From Gemmatimonadota bacterium (GTDB lineage Bacteria > Gemmatimonadota > Gemmatimonadetes > Gemmatimonadales > GWC2-71-9), in contig QHUZ01000020.1 in the NCBI GenBank assembly GCA_003223395.1, positions 118,698 to 182,697 on the forward strand: a stretch of 64,000 bases of DNA, given 5' to 3'. Shown here piece after piece: positions 32,363-40,520 of this stretch. Within the stretch, counting starts at the first letter, position 1. Every line of letters starts with the position of its first letter. The notes beneath the pieces are model-generated. The model made no database searches. It was not told the origin of the DNA and worked only from the letters and a program-made list of their open reading frames with translations. A program made the position numbers and the translations under genes.

Positions 32363-33231
32363 TGGTGCTACGCAGACTCTCCGTTGTTGTACTGGTCCTG
32401 TTTGCATGTCACACGTCGGCACGTCGGCACGAAAATCCGCCGGCGCAGCGAATTGTATCGCTCCTCCCCTCATTCACTGAGCTGCTCTTCGCCATTGGCG
32501 CGGGCGACCGCGTCGTTGGCCGCACGCAGTGGTGCGACTACCCGCCCGCAGCGCTCAGCATTCCCAGCGTCGGCGACGGTCTGCCGCCGAATATCGAGGC
32601 GGTCATGGCGCGGCGGCCCGATCTCGTCGTGCTGTACAACGCGGGGCCGAACGTGACGGCTGCCAAGCAGCTCGAGCGCGCCGGTATTCAGACCGTCCTG
32701 ATCGACGTGAACCGGCTGGAGGATCTTGGCCCTGCCACTCGGACGCTCGGTCGCCTCACGGGCCGGGAGGAGCAGGCAGAGTCGCTTGCGATCGCGCTGG
32801 ACAGTCTCGCGGGTCGCCCTCCGCCTCCTGCGACGACCTCCCTCGCGTTTGTCGTTTGGGACAATCCACCGATCATCATCGGCCACGGCAGCTACCTCGA
32901 TCAGCTGGCGACGCAGGCCGGTGCGCGCAACGTCTTCGGCGACATCGCGGCGCCATCCGCCCAGGTCTCGCTCGAGACGATCGTCGCGCGCGATCCGCAA
33001 TGGATTGCGGTGCTCTCCGACTCGGCTGTGCCTCCCGCCTTTGCGAAACGACGCGAATGGCGCGCGGTGCGCGCGGTGCGCGCAGGGCACTTCCTGCTGC
33101 TGCCGGGCTCCCTGTTCGGGCGCCCCGGGCCACGCTCCGGCAACGCCATCCAGCAGCTGCGGTTGCGCTTGAACCGGAACGGAGTAGGGGCGCAGCATGC
33201 TGCGCCCCTACATGGAACTCCCTCCCGATGA
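32362..33231 (+). CDS. btuF: Cobalamin ABC transporter substrate-binding protein (BtuF-like)
   Basis: A 289-residue exported binding protein. A short leader ending in VLVLFACHTS looks like a lipobox (LFAC), suggesting lipoprotein anchoring. The mature part has the cluster A-2 binding-protein hallmarks RIVSLLPSFTELLFAIGAGDRVVG and WCDYPPAA. The riboswitch upstream and btuC, btuD, btuB downstream specify vitamin B12. The ribosome-binding GGAGGG abuts the ATG, so GTG 32365 may be the real start. The last 15 residues (GVGAQHAAPLHGTPSR) are encoded by palindromic repeat copy 2, an apparent C-terminal addition by repeat insertion. Confidence 0.86.
   Translation: MVLRRLSVVVLVLFACHTSARRHENPPAQRIVSLLPSFTELLFAIGAGDRVVGRTQWCDYPPAALSIPSVGDGLPPNIEAVMARRPDLVVLYNAGPNVTAAKQLERAGIQTVLIDVNRLEDLGPATRTLGRLTGREEQAESLAIALDSLAGRPPPPATTSLAFVVWDNPPIIIGHGSYLDQLATQAGARNVFGDIAAPSAQVSLETIVARDPQWIAVLSDSAVPPAFAKRREWRAVRAVRAGHFLLLPGSLFGRPGPRSGNAIQQLRLRLNRNGVGAQHAAPLHGTPSR
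33184..33211. repeat. 28-bp perfect palindromic repeat, copy 2 (3' end of btuF)
   Basis: Left half GTAGGGGCGCAGCA with its exact reverse complement. The left flank CCGGAACGGAGT matches the reverse complement of copy 1's right flank at 11 of 12 positions. It is translated in the btuF frame and lies 17 bp before the btuC start. Confidence 0.9.
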
Positions 33232-34169
33232 AATGGACGCTGTTGGCCATCGTGGCTGTTCTCGCGGTCGCCCTCAGCGTGGTGCTGGGCCCCGCGGCCG
33301 TGCCGCTGGGCGAGCTGCTGCGCTCGGACATTGTCTGGAACCTGCGCGCGCCCCGCGCGCTGCTCGCGTTTCTGGTCGGCGGCTCGCTTGGTGTAGCCGG
33401 CGCCGGCCTCCAGGCGCTCGTCCGGAATCCTCTCGCCGATCCATTTCTGCTTGGTCTATCCGGTGGTGCAGGACTCGGCGCCGTCATCGCGATCGCCCTG
33501 CATCTGTCGGGACCGTGGGCGCTGCCCATCGCGGCCTTCATCGGCGCCCTGGCGGCGCTGGGCCTGGTGTACCGGCTCGGCTTGATCGGCGGCGCCAGCC
33601 TCGATCCGCGCATTCTGTTGCTCGGCGGCGTGGCGATTGGAGCGTTCGCGGCGGCGATTACGACGGCAATCGTTTCGCTCGCCGACGCCGCCGAGCTGCG
33701 GAACGCGTTTCTGTGGCTGTGGGGCGGGCTGTCGGGAGCGTCGTGGGACTCGGTGTTGCTGGTGGCGCTCTACGCCCCAATTCCGCTCGTGGTCTTGCTG
33801 GCCGCCTCCCGTCCCCTCGATCTCCTCGCGTTGGGCGAGGAGTCGGCCCAATACCTCGGCGCTGATGTGGAACGGGTGAAGCGGCGCGTCTATCTCGCGG
33901 CGTCGCTGCTCACGGCTGTCGCGGTGGCGGTCTCGGGCGTGATCGGTTTCGTCGGGCTGGTCGTTCCGCATATGGCGCGCCTCACGTGGGGCCATCGCCA
34001 CCGCTCCTTGTTGCCGGCCGCCTTTCTTGGCGGCGGGGCGCTGCTTGCGTTTGCCGATACGCTGGCGCGCACCGTGGTGGCGCCGCGCGAGCTGCCGGTG
34101 GGTGTCGTGACCGCACTGATCGGTGTGCCGGTGTTCGCCTTCCTTCTCAAGCGATGGACGATCGCGTGA
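33228..34169 (+). CDS. btuC: Cobalamin ABC transporter permease (FecCD/BtuC family)
   Basis: A 313-residue polytopic permease. Family motifs are LRAPRALLAFLVGGSLGVAGAGLQALVRNPLADPFLLGLSGGAGLGAV near the N-terminus and GVIGFVGLVVPHMARL, the cytoplasmic coupling-helix region that contacts the ATPase. Start ATG 33228 overlaps the btuF stop (ATGA). It is slightly shorter than the usual 325-350 because its first membrane helix starts immediately at the N-terminus. Confidence 0.9.
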   Translation: MKWTLLAIVAVLAVALSVVLGPAAVPLGELLRSDIVWNLRAPRALLAFLVGGSLGVAGAGLQALVRNPLADPFLLGLSGGAGLGAVIAIALHLSGPWALPIAAFIGALAALGLVYRLGLIGGASLDPRILLLGGVAIGAFAAAITTAIVSLADAAELRNAFLWLWGGLSGASWDSVLLVALYAPIPLVVLLAASRPLDLLALGEESAQYLGADVERVKRRVYLAASLLTAVAVAVSGVIGFVGLVVPHMARLTWGHRHRSLLPAAFLGGGALLAFADTLARTVVAPRELPVGVVTALIGVPVFAFLLKRWTIA

Positions 34170-34188
34170 ACTGCGTGCGCACGCTTTT

Positions 34189-34992
34189 ATGACCGAACCG
34201 CTACTCCGTCTCGATGGTGTGCGCTATCGCTATCCAGGCGCAACGTCCGATGCGTTGCAGGGAGTTTCGCTGGCCATTGCACCGAGAGAGTTTCACGCGG
34301 TTCTGGGCCCCAACGGCAGCGGCAAGACGACGCTCGTCCGAGTCGCTCTCGGGTCTCTGACGCCTCTCGTGGGACGTGCCGACATTGATCGTCGTCCTGC
34401 ATCCATGTGGTCGCGACAGGATCTGGCCAAGCTGGTAGGCGTGGTTCCTCAACGCGAAGACAATCTCTTTCCGCAGCGCGTGCGCGAGACCGTGTTGCTC
34501 GGCCGCTATCCGCACCTCTCGTTGTGGGGGCGCGAGCGCGCCGAAGACCACGACGCGGTGGATCGCGCGCTCCGAGCCTGCGACGCCGCACACCTCGCCG
34601 ACCGTTGGCTGTGGACGCTCTCCGGTGGCGAGTACCAGCGCGTCCGCGTGGCGCGCGCGCTTGCACAGGAGCCCAAGCTTCTGGTGCTCGACGAGCCCGG
34701 CATGTCGCTCGACTTGAAGCATGAGATGGGGTTGTTCGAGTTGGTCCTGGGACTCGTGCGGGAGCAGGGACTGGGCGTGCTGATGATCACGCACGATTTG
34801 AACCTCGCCGCCCGGTTCGCCGATTCGCTCCTGCTGCTCGAGGCCGGCCGGCCCGTCGCTGCAGGTGCCCCGAACGATGTCCTGACACAACAGACCGTGG
34901 AGACGGTGTTTTCCTGGCCCGTCGCGATGCAGACAGTCGATGGGCGTCCCCAGATGATCCCCCTCCGCCAACCGAAGGAGTCTCGCGCATGA
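34189..34992 (+). CDS. btuD: Cobalamin ABC transporter ATP-binding protein
   Basis: A 267-residue ABC ATPase of the iron-chelate/B12 type. Walker A GPNGSGKTT, signature LSGGEYQRVRVARALAQEP, Walker B LLVLDEP and switch histidine in MITHDLNLAA are all intact. It follows the permease by 19 bp and overlaps btuB by 4 bp. Confidence 0.92.
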   Translation: MTEPLLRLDGVRYRYPGATSDALQGVSLAIAPREFHAVLGPNGSGKTTLVRVALGSLTPLVGRADIDRRPASMWSRQDLAKLVGVVPQREDNLFPQRVRETVLLGRYPHLSLWGRERAEDHDAVDRALRACDAAHLADRWLWTLSGGEYQRVRVARALAQEPKLLVLDEPGMSLDLKHEMGLFELVLGLVREQGLGVLMITHDLNLAARFADSLLLLEAGRPVAAGAPNDVLTQQTVETVFSWPVAMQTVDGRPQMIPLRQPKESRA

Positions 34993-36878
34993 ACCTGCCG
35001 CTGCTCGTGCTCGCCCTGCTGCAGCAACCCCAAGACACGGTGGTGCTAAAACCGGTTGTCGTGACCGCGACGCGTGCACCGGTTGCGGCGGACCTCATCG
35101 CGTCGGCGGTGACGGTACTGCGGGGCGCCGATCTCGTTGCGCAGGGCATTCGCACGGTGGCGCAGGCGCTGGAAACCGTTCCGGGCGCCCACATCGTTGA
35201 GACGGGGAGTTTCGGCGGGCAGACATCGCTGTTCATGCGTGGCGGTGAGAGCGATTACACCAAGGTGCTGCTCGACGGCGTGCCGCTGAACCAGGCAGGC
35301 GGCGCGATCGACCTGGCACACCTGACGACCGACAACATCGATCGCATCGAAATCGTCCGCGGACCGGTGAGCGTCCTGTACGGCACCGACGCCGTCACCG
35401 GCGTCGTTCAGATTTTTACGCGAACCGGGGGGGGGCAGGGTCCGGCGCGGGTGGGCGCGGAGTTTCACGGCGGGACCTACGGCTCCACACAGGGCGCGGT
35501 CGATATCGCGGGTGGGACCAGAACGATCGGGTACTCTGCGCGCGTGTCGCGATTCGGCTCGGACGGGCTGTATCCCTACAACAACCGCTACCGGAATAGC
35601 GTGGTGAGTGCGGGCCTCCGTGTGGCGCCGGATGCGCGCACCGACGCGAGCCTCACGTTCCGCTACGGCGATGACCTCTATCATTTCCCGACCGACGGCA
35701 CCGGCGCGCCCGTGGACTCCAACCAGCGCGCCGCCGAGCGCGGGCCGGTGCTCAGCCTAAACCTGGGCCGCGTGCTTGGGCACGGGCTGGAAGCACGATT
35801 CAGCACCGGCCTCAAGGAATCACGACTCTTCTACAACGACGAACCAGACTCGCCAGGGGAGGATGGAGCCTTCTGGAGCCGCGACTATCTGCGGAGATCG
35901 ACGACCACCGGAATGATGTCGTGGCGTCCGCGTGGCGGGATCAGCGTGATCAGTGGCATCGAGTACGAGGACCAGCGGCAGCGCGGCACGAGCGAGTTCA
36001 GCGCGTCCTTCGGGACGTTTCCGGACTCGATCCGCGTGCAACGCCACAACACCGGCTACTTCACGCAGGCCATCATCCCCGCGGGCCGCGCGGCGGTGAC
36101 GCTGGGGTCTCGGCTCGACGCCAACTCGCAGTTCGGCACCCATGCGACCTACCGCGGCGGTGTCGTCTACCGGCTGGACCAGGCGCGCCTGCGCGCGTCG
36201 GTCGGCACGGGATACAAGGAGCCCACGTTCTTCGAAAACTTCGCGCGCGGCTTTGTTTTGGGAAACGCCGACCTGAAGCCCGAACGCTCGCTGAGCTGGG
36301 AGGTCGGTGTGGAGCGCGGTCCAGTTGCGGTGACGTACTTCAACCAGCGATTCCGCGACTTGATCGAGTACTCCTCGACGCCGGTCGGACCGGATTCGGT
36401 CAACTATTTCAACGTGGGCGCCGCGATCGCCGACGGCGTCGAGCTCAGTCTCGACCAGAGTGTCACGACCCGCGTGGCGCTCTCCGTGAAATACACGTAC
36501 CTCCATACCCGCGTCCAACAGTCGGGCTCGGCGAGCGATCCCGACGGTTTGTTTGTGCCAGGCAAGTCGCTCATTCGCAGGCCCGTGCACACGATCGCGC
36601 CGGAGCTCGTCGCCACGATGGGTACGCAGACCCGCGTGACCCTGGGAGCCCGTTGGGTGGGGAAGCGCGACGATCTCGATTTCAGTCGTCCTGTGGGGCA
36701 GCGGCGGGTGTCGCGAGATTCCTACACTCGCGTCAATCTCGCTGCCGAGTACACGCTCCATGGGGTCGTGCTCTCGGGAAGTGCTGAAAACCTCTTCAAC
36801 GATCAGGCGCAGGAGACTCCGGGCTTTCGTCCACGGGGCCGCACCCTGCTCTTTGGGGTAAGAGTGACATTGAATTAG
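34989..36878 (+). CDS. btuB: TonB-dependent vitamin B12 outer-membrane receptor (BtuB-like)
   Basis: A 629-residue outer-membrane receptor. A short leader (NLPLLVLALLQQP) precedes the TonB box (VVVTATRAP), the plug domain (VAQALETVPGAHIVETG, SLFMRGGESDYTKVLLDGVPLN, DRIEIVRGPVSVLYGTDAVTGVVQI), and a 22-strand-type barrel ending in LLFGVRVTLN. It is translationally coupled to btuD. Size and the DG-P-N plug motifs match BtuB rather than larger siderophore receptors. Confidence 0.88.
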   Translation: MNLPLLVLALLQQPQDTVVLKPVVVTATRAPVAADLIASAVTVLRGADLVAQGIRTVAQALETVPGAHIVETGSFGGQTSLFMRGGESDYTKVLLDGVPLNQAGGAIDLAHLTTDNIDRIEIVRGPVSVLYGTDAVTGVVQIFTRTGGGQGPARVGAEFHGGTYGSTQGAVDIAGGTRTIGYSARVSRFGSDGLYPYNNRYRNSVVSAGLRVAPDARTDASLTFRYGDDLYHFPTDGTGAPVDSNQRAAERGPVLSLNLGRVLGHGLEARFSTGLKESRLFYNDEPDSPGEDGAFWSRDYLRRSTTTGMMSWRPRGGISVISGIEYEDQRQRGTSEFSASFGTFPDSIRVQRHNTGYFTQAIIPAGRAAVTLGSRLDANSQFGTHATYRGGVVYRLDQARLRASVGTGYKEPTFFENFARGFVLGNADLKPERSLSWEVGVERGPVAVTYFNQRFRDLIEYSSTPVGPDSVNYFNVGAAIADGVELSLDQSVTTRVALSVKYTYLHTRVQQSGSASDPDGLFVPGKSLIRRPVHTIAPELVATMGTQTRVTLGARWVGKRDDLDFSRPVGQRRVSRDSYTRVNLAAEYTLHGVVLSGSAENLFNDQAQETPGFRPRGRTLLFGVRVTLN

Positions 36879-36914
36879 TTTTCGAGCTTCGACCCAATCG
36901 TTGGAGGGCGTCCG

Positions 36915-38888
36915 ATGCGCCGTTTCGCTCTTGCCGCGCTGCTTGCTCTGCTCGCGCGTCCAGTGCTTTCACAGGCCCCCCGCATCACCCCAGGGGGCGA
37001 CCCGTCGGTCCGGAACGACACGATCTACAAGCTGTCGGTGAATCCCGCGGACTACGCCGACGACGATTACGTCTACCTGCTCGACGATGGCGTGTTGCGC
37101 TTCGAGGCCGACGGCCGGAGCAGCCGCACCTACCGGCAAGTCATTCAGATTCTGAATCAGGACGGCGCGGAGGCCTGGGGTGAGCAGAGTTTCTCCTACT
37201 CCGGCGGCTCCGAGCGGCTCACGGTAAACTGGATCCGTGTGCTGAAGCCGGACGGCGAAGTCATCAGCGAGAGGCCCGCGCACGAGCAGGAGTCGCTCGC
37301 GCCCGTGGCATTCGACGCGCCGGTGTACTCCGATCAGAAAGTCCGTCGGGTCACGTTGAGCGGCGTCGCCCCGGGGACGCTGGTCGACTGGAGTTACACG
37401 GTCGAGCGCGTGAAACCGCTCGTGCCCCGCGATTTCTACAGCGGCTGGCGCGTGACGACGGGCCTGCTCACCCGGCGCTCGCGCCTGGTGATGGATGTGC
37501 CGGCATCGCTCACGCCCCGCATCCAGGAAGAGAACGTCCACTTCAAGCGCCTGGAGGCGGTATCGCACGGCCGGCACGTCTACACGTGGGCCACTAACGA
37601 CGTGCAGAAGATCGAGGGAGAGCCGTTCGCGGCCGTGCCCAATACGCTCTCCGTTAGGATCGAGGCCGCGGCGCCGATCACATGGGGCGATCTCGCCAGC
37701 TGGTACGCCGGGCTTTCCGCCGGCCGCTACGCACTCAACCCTGAGCTCGAGACGCAGCTGGCCGAGCACGTGAAGGATGCGCGTACGCTCGATGATTCGC
37801 TGCGCGCCGTGCATCGCTGGGTGTCACAGGATTTCCGCTACGTCTCGCTCTCGCTCGGTATCGGCGGGTACCTGCCGCGATTGCCGGCACAGGTCGTCGA
37901 GACGCGCTATGGCGACTGCAAGGACAAGGCGACCCTCTTCATCGCTTTGGCGCGCCGAATGGGTGTGACCGCGTTTCCTGTGCTCCTGAGCTCGACCGGC
38001 GGCGCGGACTCGACGCTGCCGACAGCGCAGCAGTTCAATCACATGATCGCCGCGGTGGATCGCGGGGAGCCGCGAGGTGGCCGCATCTACCTCGATCTCA
38101 CGTCCGACCTGACGCCGTACGGCGAGCTGCCCCCGTCCGAGGAAGGTTCGTTTGCCCTGGTCGTGCATGACGACGGGAAATTCGAGGAAGTGACGCTCCC
38201 GGAAAGCCCAACATCAGCGAATCGCTCGGAGATTCGTCTCGTCGGGGAACTCAGCGCCGACGGTCATTTCACGGGTCGCTACGTCGAGACGAAGAGCGGG
38301 CGGCTGCAGTACGGGCTGCGCCGTGCCTACGCCCGCGTGTTGAACAAGGACGAGTTGAGTCGTCTGGCTCAGGCGCTCGCGAACGGGGTGTTCGCAGGCG
38401 CTACCGGCGACAGTGTGACGCTGTTCGATGGGCGCGATCTCCAGGCCAAGCCACTCGTCACCGTCGCCGTGCACGACGCCCCGGTGCTCTCGAGTAGCGG
38501 CAGTACGCGATTCTTCACGCTGCCCTCCGTGGTGTCGAGCTCCTCCTCGGTGGGTACCGGTCTCGCGTCGCAGCTCGAGCGACGGAAGCCGCGCCGCTTC
38601 CCGATCAACATCACCGCCGTCGTCGGTCCCATCGAGCTCTCGTCGGAACTGCGGATGACCCTGCCGCCCGGTTGGAAGGCGGAGCTGCCGCCCAACGTAA
38701 CCGAGACGAGTCAGTTCGGGAGTTTTACGGCGTCGTACGCACAGGACGGTCGCGAGCTGCATGTCACGCACACCATGTCAGGCCACAAGGGTATCGCGCC
38801 GCCCGAGAGCGTGGACGAGCTGATCGCATGGCTCCGGGCTGTTTCCAAGGACGACGTAAAGTTCATCGTGCTCCACCCTGCACAATGA
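36915..38888 (+). CDS. DUF3857 / transglutaminase-like domain protein
   Basis: A 657-residue exported protein: signal peptide RRFALAALLALLARPVLSQ, then a DUF3857 N-terminal domain (to about residue 220, e.g. TYRQVIQILNQDGAEAWGE and DWSYTVERVKPLVPRDF), a transglutaminase-like core with the catalytic triad cysteine in RYGDCKDKATLF, histidine in FNHMIAAVD and aspartate in YLDLTSD, and a C-terminal beta-rich DUF. The role is unknown; related two-domain proteins are common in Bacteroidota and Gemmatimonadota. It starts 36 bp after btuB. Confidence 0.8.
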   Translation: MRRFALAALLALLARPVLSQAPRITPGGDPSVRNDTIYKLSVNPADYADDDYVYLLDDGVLRFEADGRSSRTYRQVIQILNQDGAEAWGEQSFSYSGGSERLTVNWIRVLKPDGEVISERPAHEQESLAPVAFDAPVYSDQKVRRVTLSGVAPGTLVDWSYTVERVKPLVPRDFYSGWRVTTGLLTRRSRLVMDVPASLTPRIQEENVHFKRLEAVSHGRHVYTWATNDVQKIEGEPFAAVPNTLSVRIEAAAPITWGDLASWYAGLSAGRYALNPELETQLAEHVKDARTLDDSLRAVHRWVSQDFRYVSLSLGIGGYLPRLPAQVVETRYGDCKDKATLFIALARRMGVTAFPVLLSSTGGADSTLPTAQQFNHMIAAVDRGEPRGGRIYLDLTSDLTPYGELPPSEEGSFALVVHDDGKFEEVTLPESPTSANRSEIRLVGELSADGHFTGRYVETKSGRLQYGLRRAYARVLNKDELSRLAQALANGVFAGATGDSVTLFDGRDLQAKPLVTVAVHDAPVLSSSGSTRFFTLPSVVSSSSSVGTGLASQLERRKPRRFPINITAVVGPIELSSELRMTLPPGWKAELPPNVTETSQFGSFTASYAQDGRELHVTHTMSGHKGIAPPESVDELIAWLRAVSKDDVKFIVLHPAQ

Positions 38889-38892
38889 CCGA

Positions 38893-39744
38893 GTGCTAGT
38901 TTCGAGCTCGCGCATCGTCTCGCTGCTGCCCAGCGCGACGGAAATTGTTTGCGCGCTCGGGCTCGAAGACCGGCTCGTCGGGATCTCGCATAGCTGCGAC
39001 TACCCTGAGAGGATCGCGAACCGGCCGAGGCTCACACGGCCGCGCACGAGTCTCGAAGGTCTGTCGAGCGGGGAGATCGATGCGGCGGTGCGCGCGGCCC
39101 TGCGCGACTATGGCAGCGTGTATGAGATCGATATCGATGGACTCACCGCGCTCGAGCCCGATCTGATACTCACGCAAGGCATCTGCGACGTGTGCGCCGT
39201 GCCGGAGAAGCAAGTCATCGCCTCGTTTGAGGGGACCAAGGTTCTCACCCTCGATGCCCATGACCTCGCCGCGATTCTCTCGAGCATTCGCGACGTCGGT
39301 TGCGCGACCGGGGCGGTGGAGCAGGCCGAGGATTGCGTTGCCGACATGCAGCGGCGCATTGAAGCGGTGCGTGCCCGCACCGCCGGTCGACCGCGGCCGC
39401 GCGTCCTCGCACTCGAGTGGCTCGACCCGCCATACGTGCCTGGCCATTGGGTGCCGGAGGTGATCGACCTCGCGGGAGGGGAATTGGTGGCGGGAATAAC
39501 GCGCCGACCATCGTACCGAATGGAATGGTCACAGCTACGGGAGCTCGAACCAGAAATCGTGCTGATCATGCCGTGTGGGTTCAATTTGGATGAGACACGC
39601 CGCGAAGCGGAGCGCTACGCGGACCTGCTGCGTGGCCTCGCAGCGCAGGTGCATCTGCTCGACGCGTCGGCGTACTTCAGCCGCTCGGGCCCCCGCGTGG
39701 TGGACGGTCTGGAAATGCTGGCGTCGGCTATATTCTCTGGGTGA
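38893..39744 (+). CDS. Cobalamin-binding-like protein of the BtuF family without signal peptide
   Basis: A 283-residue homologue of metal-chelate binding proteins (RIVSLLPSATEIVCALGLEDRLVGISHSCDYPERI) that begins directly at the domain, with no leader. Later segments are LTQGICDVCAVPEKQV, LEWLDPPYVPGHWVPEVIDLAGG and IMPCGFNLDETRRE. Lacking export, it may act in the cytoplasm in cobalamin handling, or it is annotated only by homology. Starts at GTG 38893, 4 bp after the transglutaminase-like gene, and overlaps recO by 4 bp. Confidence 0.76.
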   Translation: MLVSSSRIVSLLPSATEIVCALGLEDRLVGISHSCDYPERIANRPRLTRPRTSLEGLSSGEIDAAVRAALRDYGSVYEIDIDGLTALEPDLILTQGICDVCAVPEKQVIASFEGTKVLTLDAHDLAAILSSIRDVGCATGAVEQAEDCVADMQRRIEAVRARTAGRPRPRVLALEWLDPPYVPGHWVPEVIDLAGGELVAGITRRPSYRMEWSQLRELEPEIVLIMPCGFNLDETRREAERYADLLRGLAAQVHLLDASAYFSRSGPRVVDGLEMLASAIFSG

Positions 39745-40520
39745 GTCTTGTTTCGACGCCCGCGATCGTCCTGCGGACCTACCGCTACAGCGAGACCTCC
39801 AAGATCGTGCGCCTCGCGACGCGCGATTACGGCGTGCAGAGTGCCATCGCCAAGGGTGTGCTCCGGCCGCGCAGCCCGTTCGGCGCCGCACTCGAGACGC
39901 TGAGCGAGGGGGTCGCGCAACTCTATCACAAAGAGACCCGCGAGCTGCAGACCCTCGCGGCATTCGATGTGGTCCAGCTGCGACGCGACCTCGCGGGTGA
40001 CCTGGGACGGTTTGCCGGCGCCGCCGCCCTCTCCGAAGTGATGTTGAAGATGGCGCCGCCGGCCCCGCTCCCGGCCGCCTACGAAGCGTTCATCCTGGGT
40101 CTCGATGCCTTGGTGAAGGCCGAGCCCGGAGAGGCTGACGCCGTGGCAGTCCGTTGGCTCTGGCTGCTCGTCGGGGTCCTCGGCTTTGCGCCCCAGCTCG
40201 ATGCGTGCGTGCGCGACGGCAATCCCGTCTCCGGAACTGTCGCGTTTAGCACGGCGGAAGGCGGCGTGCTGTGCGCCAGCTGCGCCGGCGTCCAACCGCC
40301 TACCAAGCTGCCGCCGCAAGCCTACCGCGATCTCCTGGCCCTGAACGACGAACAGGCGGCACTCCCCGCGCTGGATGCAGCACACGCCGCCGCGCACCGC
40401 CGCCTGGTCGCGCGGTTTATCCGCCATCACCAGGGCGAGACTGGCCGGAACGGGAATGAGCCGAAGGCAACCGCCATCGACATCTGGGAGCGCCGCGCGT
40501 GGGTCCCACTCGGTTCGTAG
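39741..40520 (+). CDS. recO: DNA repair protein RecO
   Basis: A 259-residue recombination mediator that loads RecA on gapped DNA with RecF/RecR. The OB-fold N-terminus ([34 protein letters not shown]) is typical. The central zinc-finger region has LDACVRDG and LCASCAG, giving three or four cysteines. The GTG start overlaps the previous stop and the 3' end overlaps selB by 22 bp. Confidence 0.9.
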   Translation: MSLVSTPAIVLRTYRYSETSKIVRLATRDYGVQSAIAKGVLRPRSPFGAALETLSEGVAQLYHKETRELQTLAAFDVVQLRRDLAGDLGRFAGAAALSEVMLKMAPPAPLPAAYEAFILGLDALVKAEPGEADAVAVRWLWLLVGVLGFAPQLDACVRDGNPVSGTVAFSTAEGGVLCASCAGVQPPTKLPPQAYRDLLALNDEQAALPALDAAHAAAHRRLVARFIRHHQGETGRNGNEPKATAIDIWERRAWVPLGS

